Source: Montifringilla adamsi
Taxonomy: Eukaryota > Chordata > Aves > Passeriformes > Passeridae
DNA: 64,000 bases
Reading direction: 5' to 3'
Assembly: GCA_017590115.1 (NCBI GenBank)
Contig: JAGGNK010006892.1
Span: 18,278,139 to 18,342,138 of the forward strand
Every line of letters begins with the position of its first letter. Position 1 is the first letter of the stretch. Shown in pieces: positions 53,911-64,000 of this stretch. The translations under genes and the position numbers were made by a program. The notes beneath the pieces were generated by a model. That model was not told where the DNA came from, searched no databases, and saw only the letters and a program-made list of their open reading frames with translations.

Positions 53911-56900
53911 CTCAAGTGTTATCTCAGCCAACCCCTCACTGATGAACAGTGGGGCAGGAAGCAGAGTAAAGCCTAATAAGGCCAGTGTTCATCTTGAATT
54001 AGATCAATACTAATGGAACCTGAGTAGCTGCTTGGAAATTACTGTGGGTTAACAACTCGATAATATGAGGAAGAGAAAGACCTGTACATTTTAGTGAGGA
54101 AAGAGGTCCCTGGGGAAAAACTCCTACAAACTAAAACCAGACTAACAGGTGGATTTTGGTATCTGTTTATCTGCTCTTTGTGGTATAGCTGAGTTTGACA
54201 AATGTCATTACTTTCCTTGGTTTACAGTTATTTTATTTCGTACCTGGAAATCCCCGCTAATCACAGTGAACTGTTGCTCACTAGATGCTCTGAACACACA
54301 GTTCATGGCCCTGTGACCTTCCTAAGCAGCAGATGCATTGAACCTGGGCAAGAACATGGCAGAGGCAAGGGGACTTGCCTCAAGGTGCAGAATTGAGATG
54401 GCACTGCATGAAACACAGCCATCGGTGCCTCTGTAGACATTGACTCACTTTCAGAATTACAGGTTCCAGGGTATGGACTAGAGGGGGAAGAAACCACAGG
54501 AGAGCCCTTCTGAGGCAGATGAAGCACGCTGAGTGCCATTCTGGTGAGGAATGCTTTCTTAGCTTCTGTCATGTGCATGAGCCACTTCCCTTGGAGCATC
54601 CCTCTCTGCCATTGTTCTCATCCTCTACTGTCCCCACTCCCAGGCAGATTCCGATGCTGTCTGGACACGCCTTGTGGAAATGAGCTTCTCTATGGGATGG
54701 AGAACTGCATGCTGCCTTTGGAGAAAGAGAGGGCCAGGATTACTGCTCCCAGAAGAACTGAAATAGCTATTTACCCACAGCAAGAAAATGTTGTTTCTGG
54801 GGCAAAAGGGAGCTGTAATGTTTTCCTGTTACAGTAGTTGGCAGCATTTCTCTATAGCCCAAACAGCTCTTTCTTACGGAATCTTTACTCTTTGCTGTAA
54901 GTTTACTAGAGGGAGAGACATATATGAACAATTCTGTAATTCAAACACAATATACTGACAGTTAGACAGGTTTAAACCCTGGGAGACTATCAGGATGGGG
55001 TGATGGAATAGCAGAGTGGGACCCTAAACCAGGAGCCTGAGCTGAGAGGATGGTGGCTATGTGCAGAGAAATGTTACATGTACAGATTTTCAAAGCATAG
55101 ACTATTTGGAATAAAGTAAGGACATCTCTTGCAGGTTTTTTTTCCCTGGGTTCATCCAGATGTTTCAACTTACTAGATTGGAGTGGTGGCATGGGGAAAT
55201 GTGAACCAAATGTGTTAGCTAAGACAACTACACTTTGAGGCTGAGGTAGCTGAATGAGCTGATCTAAAACAGGAGGAGCATTTCATGGAAATACAGAAGA
55301 AAGCTGGGGAGTGACTTGCCTCTCCTACAGAACAGATTATAAGCCATCCAGTGACCCTGGTTTTCCTCTCCCATTAACATCTTAAACCTCTTTTGCTTCA
55401 GGGGAAGGTTAATGGAGAGGCTGCAGTGGCTTAACCCTGGCAGAACTTGTCTTACTCTGTAGCTTCATCTTACAGGGGCCACACAAGCCTGACAGACAAG
55501 GGAAAAATGAGTTCTCTCTTCAGGGAATGCTTAGGGCCTCTAGTTCAGTTGGTTGCCAGTGTTTGCCCCTGTTTTGCCTAGTCAGTGTGAGCACTAGGTC
55601 CTTTTCTGCACAGTTCCTCACACAGCTGCAGCAGTAGCCCTTCACCAGACACTATCCCCCAGGCCAGGCACCTACCAAATACACTCTCCCATCAGCAACA
55701 AGCCATAAACAACAAAGAAAGACACTTGATTGTGGACATAATTTTGTTCTTTGGGGACAGTGTTGACCATGATGTGGCAGATTCAGCCGGGGTATAAGCT
55801 GCTGCTGTAGCTATAGCTGTGGTGCAGCAGGTGTTAAATCTAGCACATGGGTTGCACTGAACACATTTGCAGCTTGGGTGCATAGCTGGATGGCAAAACC
55901 GTAAACACCTCAGGCCTAAATACCACAGGAAAACCCCACACTTGCACATATATCAGATGTGTTTTCCTCATGGCATCATTCTTTAACAGATGGTTTTTAT
56001 ACCCCTTTTCTCTGTGTTCAAAGGAGCAGAAGAATGTTTGCATCCATCGCATCATAAGGCAGTGGCCTGCCCTGCCCTGCTGCCACGGGCATTTGGGGCA
56101 GTTTGTGGGCACTGCAGAAGCTGTGGTGCACACCCCTCTGACTCCTGGGGCTCAGCCCCACGATGGCAGAAAGGCCAGACTTGCACTTTGCAGTTCAGCA
56201 TCCCTGTCCATCTCCTTGTGCCAGCTCCAGTGTCCACCCAAGCAGTCGGCCAATTCAGCAAACTGAGCCAACTGAAAATTAACCCTACCAAAAGAGAAAA
56301 AAACCAGGAGGGGAGGATTGCACTGAGACCAATCAGCCCCTGGCACCACAGACCCTACAGCCAAAGGAGCACAAGAGTCAGCAGAGAGGGAGAGCTGCCT
56401 TTTGGCTGGAGCACAGCCATAGGTCAGCTTAGGCCAGTTGTGAAACCGCACAGCCCCTGTGCTGCCGAGAGAGCGGGCGTGCTCGCCACCAAACCTCTCT
56501 GTGGAGGGCTTCACTGTCAGTGTTTGTGTTAGGGAGCTGGAACGTCCCTAATGGATCCAGCCACTTCCGTGAGTCATGTCTGAGGCCTTGAAGATTTAAT
56601 GGCTATTTTCCCAAGCAAGAAAACTGCAGATTCTCACCGCACGTGCACTGTGAGTGCCCTTCGAGGGTAATTTTGTGTCATCCCACTAGAGGAAGTGCCT
56701 CAGGGCAGAGCTGGGTCTTGTTCTTTTGCAAAGTGGGAGGCATAAATAGTTAATAGAAGAACAAAAGAGTACAGCTATGCCAGGGTATACAGCAGGGAAA
56801 GTGAGAGCACAAATTAACCTTATGGCTTGCCTTTTGAAGAACCACACAAAGTTTTGGATGTTTTTACAGTAGTGTAGCAGCAGTGATGGTGTGAGGCTAT

Positions 56901-58369
56901 AAGCATGACAGAATTTATAGAAAGAGATTAGGACTACCAGCTGACCATGTTGTAGTAAGCAGACACATAAGCTGTTCTTCAGGCCTGTTTTAGATTTGAA
57001 GAACTTATGTCTCTGGAAGCATGTTTTGCCTAGGAAGTAGGTTGGTCTAATAAACATCTTTTCCACCAGTCTTGCCCCACTGCTGATTTAAGGGCACTCT
57101 TCTGGCAAAAGTTTCAGCCGGAAAGTCAATTCTCACTCTTGAAACATTAACTCATAGATCCACATTGTTAAAGGCACATCAGAGGCAGGAGTGCAGTGCA
57201 CCCAGTTACACACTGAATTAATTCTTCTCCCTTCCCTCCCCCCTGCCAGGCACCACCACACGCCATCTAGTGAAGTAACAAAGAACGCTGCCAGACATAC
57301 CGTGCACATGCAGGCTACATTTATTGTATTAAACCATGAAACGATGCCTACTGGCAAGAGCAGGCTCTTTTTTTCAAACTCCAGTTATTTGTTTTAAGGT
57401 AGCTACACTAAGGAAAGAGCCTTTCCCAGCCTTTGCTGTTACATGAAGTGGGGCACTTATCATCACTACTGTGATGGGATTGATATGAGCAGAAGACAAG
57501 ATTTACACAAAAAATTGCTTAATACATACTCATTAAGTTTGAAGAAGCCTGTAAGATATCTGTTGCCTAAAATACTTCCTGGCTTAAAGGTAGATGCTGT
57601 TTCAAAACTAACTTTACCACTGTGTAACTGCAGCCCAGAGTGAGCTGAGCTCCTTGGCCCTTGAAAGGCACATTCCTCCCGCTGGCGTGGCTGCAGCCTG
57701 CGCTGCAGAGCTGCGGAATCCCTGTGTCCTTCCTGCTTCGGGCTGTCGTGCTGTAGCAGCAGCCAGAGCTACAGGAAGTAATGGCGAGCACACACCCTCC
57801 CTTTGTGCTTTAGGAACCTTCCAAAGGCAGCAAACACTTGTCCTTTGTCAGCCAATAAAGCACAGAGCGTAAGGCACAGAAGATTTATAGGTGTACTGTC
57901 CCAGCACTGCGTGCTTGGATTTACCCTCACTCAGATCCCATTTACTTTAATAGGGATGTTGCTGCTAAAACCCGGCACGATGTTTAAAATATTTACCCCA
58001 TAGAGAGCAGATAATCTGGGAAGTAACAAGGTGTCATTTCCTACCAAATGTGCTCTCTGACTATAACCACATGTTAATGGTACTATTTAGGGGCATGCTA
58101 GAGCAAAGAGCCAATTCACCACTTACCAGCACAGTTAAGCTGTGCTGCCATGTGAACTAGGAGGGTTCTGTTTGCTGTCATGCTGGTATTTGTCAGATAG
58201 GAAAAAGAAAAAAATTATAATACCAAAGCTGGAACATCAGGCTTCCTTGTGTGTGGCTTGCTTTTCTTGTTTTTCCTTTAATCCTCCGGACAAAATAATT
58301 TTTTTCTTGTAGTCCAACTCTGAAGTTTATTAGATTTCTACAAGTGCTTCAGTGGTGCTCCTCACATGT

Positions 58370-58394
58370 GACCACCACAGATCACATGGTGGTC
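58370..58394. repeat. 8-bp inverted repeat
   Basis: GACCACCA (58,370-58,377) and TGGTGGTC (58,387-58,394) are perfect complements with a 9-nt loop. Probably chance. Confidence 0.8.
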
Positions 58395-59445
58395 CTAGAG
58401 ATCATGTTAAGCATGGCAGAAGGATGCTTCACATAGGAATTCTGCCTCCCTTTTCAAGAATGTCAAAATGCTACCTAGCCTTTCATTTTGACAGGATTTT
58501 GCCCATTCTGGTGTTGACATCAGCAGATTTTACTCTTTCATTTGCAACATGAAGCAAAGAAAGCAGCTGAGTTCTCCCATCACTTCACCTACCCCTTGCT
58601 CAGTTCTGAGTAAAGGCACATCAGCACAGCACAGCACAGCTGAAGACCTCTGAAGAAGCCATAAAACCCAGCAGCCCCTATGAAACTGTAGCCTTTCTCC
58701 TGCCCAGACTAAAGTGGTGCTTGATTGACTCTCCTTGTCGGTGGACAAGGAGACTTGTTATGAGATGTATTAATGAGTGTGTTGGGAGGGATTAACCACA
58801 GTTCCTCACTTTGAAATTGCTTCAGCTTGATTTCTTATGGAAATGAGGGCAGCTGCATACATATATCTCAGTCTCTGCTTTTCTGCATATCTGCCCTTCC
58901 CCCAGCAACTTCTGAATTCTCTGACCAATGTCAGCAATCTGTAACAGAGGAGTAGCAGTCTTAAAGATAATTAAGTTGCTAAATGTTCATCAAAGCTGGC
59001 CATGAACTACAGGAGAAAGAACCTATTATTTAAAATAACAATGTGGCTCAAAACTAACTTGTCCCAAAGAATCCTTGCCAGGGAGGACATTATGCAAACC
59101 CTTTTTTTCCTCCTTACACATGAGTTTAGTAGAGCAGAATCCAGCCCTAAAATCTGCAGTTTCTTTCTAGATTATTTCTAAGGTGGAATCCCAGATATTA
59201 TTCCATAGATAATTACCCATCACACACTAATGAATTCCTTCAAATATGGTGCAAGGCACCACAGAGAGTGTGCTGTAACATCCTGCCAAATTAAGCAGTC
59301 TATTCAAAACTGTAATGGGATCACTAATAGGGTTGCCCAAAACACTAGAAATAACCTAGTGGGATTAGAAAAGTTCACTTTGATGTGGGGTAAGTGGTAG
59401 CATCCAAACAGTTTTCATCAGGTCCTTACATGGAGCTTATTGGGC

Positions 59446-59478
59446 TTGTTGAGCTTGTGCACATTGTTGAGCTTGTGC
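59446..59478. repeat. short local duplication, two 15-bp copies
   Basis: TTGTTGAGCTTGTGC occurs at 59,446-59,460 and again at 59,464-59,478. Confidence 0.9.
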
Positions 59479-59530
59479 TGCTCACCCATTTTGTACTCTA
59501 ACCCCATCCATTTTGTGCGTGCTGGCATGG

Positions 59531-59551
59531 CAGCAGCAGCAGCAGCCGCAG
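59531..59551. repeat. (CAG)n microsatellite
   Basis: Five CAG units, then CCGCAG. Not in a supported coding frame. Confidence 0.9.
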
Positions 59552-60800
59552 CATCTCTGTCTCAGGCAGTTTGCAGGGAGGAATCACTTCACTCTGCAGC
59601 CCTGCCCCACAAATACAAGAGAGCAGAGTCTCGAAGCACAGATTGAGCAAGGAGCTGACATCGCTTCATCAGGAGTCCAAAGCCCCTTGTGCTGTGACAC
59701 AGAGAAGGGGTGGCAGTGACAGACGTTCCCTGCTCATCCCTGAGCCCAGAGCTACCACTTGAAACAGATGTCTGTGTGAAAAAGGCCTCACACCTGCCAA
59801 ACCACCAGCCTCAAGCTTCCTTCCTTGTTTCTTCAGGCCTCAGAATAATAACAGCATTTGTGCAGTATGTACTGCAGCCTGTGGTTTTCTCTTGTCCCTG
59901 TACACATGCTATTGAACCTCCCTGGAGCAAAAATCAGACAGCAAAGCCTTGAAAGATGGCAGAAAAGAGGTGAACAGTGAAGCAATGTGTACTCTGCTCA
60001 GCTGGGTTCACTTTTCAACACCAATAAAAAACGAGGAAAGGCGTGGGTCAGCGTTGCAAACCTTGCTCGAGAGGCATTTGAATCTGATAAATACTACAAG
60101 CACCTCATTTGCACGTAGACTGCAGAGCACTAAACTAGAAAAATAATCCGTTAACAGAAAAGTCATCTTGAATCGGAAACTTTCAAGATTTCATTTTTAA
60201 CTGCGGTGAGAATTTAGCGTTTATTGCTGCTTTGCTTTTGGTTCCTGTTTTTGCTAGCATTGAGAAATGAGGTGCCTTAGGAAGCCACATGGTATGTAAC
60301 AGGCAGGAGCAGCCTGTATACAAAGGAAGGAAGATGATGTGGCAGAACATTGTTGAGGAAAGATCCTGTTTGTACAGGGAGCTGCAGAATAGTAAACCAG
60401 AACAGAGCAGGGATGCAGAATTGAAAGGAAATCAACCCAAAATGATCCTGAATCCTGTTTGTGTGCAAGACCCCACTAGAGCTACCAATAAAATTTAAAA
60501 ATCAGGCTTGTCTTTTCTCTAATTTCTTATTCTGTAGTGGAGCAGAGAAGAGAGAAGGAGAGAGAGCAGACATGCTAGCTTGAATCCCTCTGCCAGTCTT
60601 TCCTCCCAGTGAAGTCCTGCAGCAGTGACTCCAGCAGAAGTCAGGTTTTCATCAAAACTGCTAGAGCTGACCAGAAGTTCCTCAACAGTCATTCCTAGCT
60701 GTGTTTTATCCCAGGGACACTTATTTCAGGAACAACTTCTGAAAAGGTCCTGACTAACTTTCTCATTTTTTGAGATATATTAAAAAAAAAAATCTTATGT

Positions 60801-60830
60801 GTTTTGGTTTTGTTTGGTTTTGTTTGTTTG
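60801..60830. repeat. TTTGG/TTTG simple repeat
   Basis: G/T-rich run of GTTTTGGTTTTG and TTTG units. Confidence 0.85.
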
Positions 60831-60839
60831 TAACAATTA

Positions 60840-60870
60840 ACTGATTCAATGAGCTTCAGTTCCTGATAAA
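60840..60870 (+). repeat. 31-bp direct repeat, copy 1
   Basis: Begins ACTGATTCAATGAGC and ends TCCTGATAAA. Identical to positions 61,739-61,769, 899 bases away. The flanks do not match. Confidence 0.97.
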
Positions 60871-61738
60871 TATTTGCCTGTTCTGCAGATGCTGTAAATG
60901 TAGCAGAGGGAAGTGACTTTCCTGCAATATATGCCCATTTCAGGTCACATACTCTTTTGTTAGCCTTTTTAAAGCACAGCCACTTAAGGTCATTACATTC
61001 TCTAAATAAGTCTCTAATACGGTTTTCAATAAACTTATCTCCTCAAAGTCATATCAAACATCTTGATAACATCTTGTTATCCCTGTAACAGGAGGATTAG
61101 CTTGTGAGTAATCTGGGTGGTGCTGCAGCACGTGTTTGGGTTTTTTTTAAATTGCTTCAAGTGGTTTATGGTCATATTTAGAGACCAATACATGCAAATC
61201 CTGCATCCAAACCTGAGCATTTGTAGTTACTTTTTGCTTGTATGTAACCTTCGTGCTTTGGTGTGAGCAACTTAGATCTTTCATACACTGACCAGCTTCC
61301 TGCAGTAGGCGGAAAAGACATTCTTAACTGTGTCTGCAAGCTGCGTGGAGAGCTTATCAAAGTTGCTGACTCCTAAAATTCAGGTGAGCAGTGCCACAGC
61401 ACATACTATAAATGACCTTTTTATCCTAGCCTGCTGGCTATAAACAAGCTTTATACAAACACAGGCAAGGAAAGGACCATACTAAGGTGTTTTTTGATTT
61501 CTTTGTGTTGTTGATCTGGTGGTTTGGGTGGACCCTGCTGAAGTCCCCTATAAAAAAGGCAGTGCATGAAAATGCCTCTCCCATGAAGTCTGGAAAAGTT
61601 TGGAATAATCTTAATTGTAACAAGCCAGAGATATTCTAGCACATATCAGGGGTGTCCTGGACCCGAGCAAAGAATAACATGATTCTTATCCCAAGGCACA
61701 CAAAATGCAGTCAGCCAGTGCTGAGTGGGGAGTCAATC

Positions 61739-61769
61739 ACTGATTCAATGAGCTTCAGTTCCTGATAAA
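61739..61769 (+). repeat. 31-bp direct repeat, copy 2
   Basis: Second exact copy, same orientation. No octamer, TG...CA end or poly(A) marks either copy as part of a known mobile element. Confidence 0.97.
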
Positions 61770-62330
61770 ATGTCTGGGAGAGAAGTAACTGGTCACGGAG
61801 TTTTTCCAGGCATTGAGAGCCTAGAAAGCCTTTTCCCTCAGGAAACTTCCATGGGGAATTTGCATGGTTTGTGCTTTTCTATGGGTGATGAATGATGTCA
61901 CTGGATAATTTTGGTCATTCTAATGGCAGGTGCAATATGGGTGGGGCAAAGGGGGCTAAAATTCCTCCCTTGTTTTAGATAAGTCATCTGCCCCTCACAA
62001 TGTGGCTGGCACCACTCACTCTCTGTGCTGATGGGGTGAAGCAAAGTGACACTGGAGACAGCCAAAGCTCTTGTGCATAGCTGCAGCAAGGTGGGGCAGT
62101 GCCATGGACTCCATCAGCTCTCCCTGGCAGGCATGGTGAGGTGCTGTAAGGCTAGGAGATCCCCAGACACAGTGAAGTGCCATGTGGCCAGGGGATCTCA
62201 GGACTGGAGGGCTTGTGGGCAGGTATGGGCTTCAGGCAGCAAGTCCTGCCTCCCCATGTGGCCTACTCATGAAATAAGGGATGTGTCTGGTACATATATA
62301 TCCAAGTGATCCCTCCTAGAGGTCCCATCC

Positions 62331-62369
62331 CATGCTGGGGACACATGGGATGTATGCCTCCCCAGCATG
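62331..62369. repeat. 10-bp inverted repeat
   Basis: CATGCTGGGG (62,331-62,340) and CCCCAGCATG (62,360-62,369) with a 19-nt loop. A possible weak hairpin. Confidence 0.75.
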
Positions 62370-64000
62370 CACACTGTCCCTTTCACAACTAGCAGTGAAT
62401 GACCCAACTCTTTACGAGGCAGCAGCAGTGCTGCAAGTTTTAAATAAAAATAATTTTTAAAAAGCCCCAGCATACTTCCCAGTCCCTAAATTCTGATGCC
62501 TGATTATGCCATGTGGCATCCCAGGTGGGATGGGAGCTGTGGATGTGTACTTCAGGTAGCCACCAGCACCAAGGTATGTATCTGCAGGATGTGGGTATGG
62601 GACTTGCCTGCCAGCTCTGCTTCTGCTGCTTCAGTGTTGAGTAGGCATACTAAAAACTTCATTGTGGTAAGGAATGTCCTCTCTTCTCACCATTTTGGTA
62701 CATTTGTGCAGCCTCTCTGGGTTTGTATGATGCATGTCTGAAAAGGAAACAGGAAGGAGCTGCAAATGGAAATTTCAAGCTGTCAGCAACAGAGCAAACC
62801 CCAACCAACTTCCCATAGTCTGGGTGTAAAACTCAGGCTGTGCACTTCAGCTTCAAGTGACAGAAGATGCTGAGTTTTACACAGAGTCTTCTGAAGTCAG
62901 CAAGTGCTGGAAATGAAAGAAATGGCTTTGTCTTGGTTGTATCTGCCCCAGGAGAGGCCCAGGTTCCAGCATCCCTTGGCACAGCTCTGCCTGTTGCCTG
63001 TGAGCCCTCTCTGAGACGCTGTTCCTTAGGCTGACCACCCTATTTTGTTTGGAAGTGGCTGTGGGAGAGGAGCTTGCCATGTATAAAAGCTCCGCTGTGC
63101 CACTTGCTGATGGGGAAGAGAACACTCCCTGGTCTGTTTTGTTCACAACATAAATCAGAGTGTCACATTTGTCTTTGGCATCACTAGAATTGTACCAGAG
63201 ATAGTCCATAGCTGTATAATGCATGTCCAGCTGTTATGAAAATGCATGTGAATAGACCAGGAGAAAAGATCTATGATATGAGAGCCTAATACCTGTATTG
63301 TCAAATATTTCTGTGTGTACACCATCACCCCAATCCAGAACTGGTCACCACAAACAGTGCATGGAAGAGTACAGAATTTATTCTGATCTCCAGTTAATCA
63401 GTTTCTCACCCAAGGACTGATGAGTGTGTCACCATTTTCTAGGAAAGAACCACTCCCCCCAGCTATATAATTCCACAAATCCACAAAACAAAGAAGTTGC
63501 CATTCTGCAAAACCCTCATACCTGTGGAATTCTCATTTCCTGCAAGGTATGGATTTCAGGTGAGCAGTGCTGGATTCTTAGATTACTTTGCTGGGCTGAA
63601 GGAGCATACACAATACACGTGTATATGTAAGTTGATATAAATCCAACTGAGACTAAAAAACTAGCAGAGAAATTGAGCAAGTTTTGCAAACTTACGGAGT
63701 CCCACATAGGTGGTTGTTGTGCTGGTCTGCATTCATACAGATAAAGGCTTTCTTCTATGCAAGTGTGAGAATGAGTGGAAATGTGATTGTCCCATAGTAC
63801 TGACAGATTAAAACCATTATTTTCTAGAGCCGTGAACTCTAGACCTGGTAGAATGGACAGAGAGGATAATTTTCCTTGAAAAGACTGAGTAGCTGAATAG
63901 GGATTCTTTTAAATAGGGTGAAAGTAAGAGAGCAAGGGCTGGGATCATCAGTGCTTCGCAGCTGGAAAAAAGAGCATGAGCATTTTCAGTCCATGGGGAG

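Larger units (their letters stand above)
53911..64000. other. intergenic DNA to the right edge
   Basis: No gene that I can support on either strand. Open frames up to 180 codons occur near 56 kb but show no family signature, codon pattern or splice context. Notable are a hairpin at 58,370, a short duplication at 59,446, a CAG run at 59,531, a TTTG-rich run at 60,801 and the 31-bp direct repeat. Confidence 0.6.

Noticed and set aside
55990..56532. 180-codon plus-strand frame
   Set aside because: No recognisable domain, no splice context and amino-acid composition like random sequence.

Overview
The window reads as vertebrate, and more specifically bird, nuclear DNA. It is AT-rich with long introns, GT-AG splicing and isolated CpG islands. 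It carries CR1 LINE fragments and a solo retroviral LTR that resembles a family I know from neoavian genomes. I cannot name the species.

The only protein-coding gene I can support is KATNAL1 (katanin p60 ATPase-containing subunit A-like 1), on the minus strand. Ten coding exons between 28,672 (ATG) and 1,126 (TAA) join in frame into a 489-residue microtubule-severing AAA ATPase. Exon phases agree at every junction and every intron is GT-AG. The 3' UTR fills positions 1-1,125 and may run off the left edge. The first coding exon has only 14 bases of 5' UTR after its acceptor, so at least one non-coding exon must lie upstream. The best place for it is the large CpG island at about 36.84-37.86 kb, which carries two inverted ZNF143/THAP11-type motifs. 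A second, smaller CpG island sits inside the gene at about 13.6-13.96 kb, between coding exons 3 and 4. It is a candidate alternative promoter or regulatory island.

Layout: 1-1,125 3' UTR; 1,126-28,686 coding exons and introns, with a CR1 3' fragment in intron 1 at 21.6-22.07 kb and a perfect 22-bp palindrome at 23.9 kb; 28.7-36.8 kb the intron in the 5' UTR, with CA, T-tract and CATC microsatellites; 36.84-37.86 kb promoter island, abutted by a reverse CR1; 38.1-64 kb intergenic DNA with no convincing gene. The intergenic part holds a 585-bp solo LTR with matching flanks (45.35-45.94 kb), a CR1 fragment (47.6-47.9 kb), MIR/L2-like fossils, an A16G15 tract and an unexplained exact 31-bp direct repeat (60.84 and 61.74 kb).

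I found no tRNA, rRNA, CRISPR array, operon or new multi-gene system. The most interesting leads are regulatory or structural: the intragenic CpG island, the paired ZNF143 motifs, the palindrome and the 31-bp repeat. Family assignments of genes and repeats come from recognition, not from a database search.
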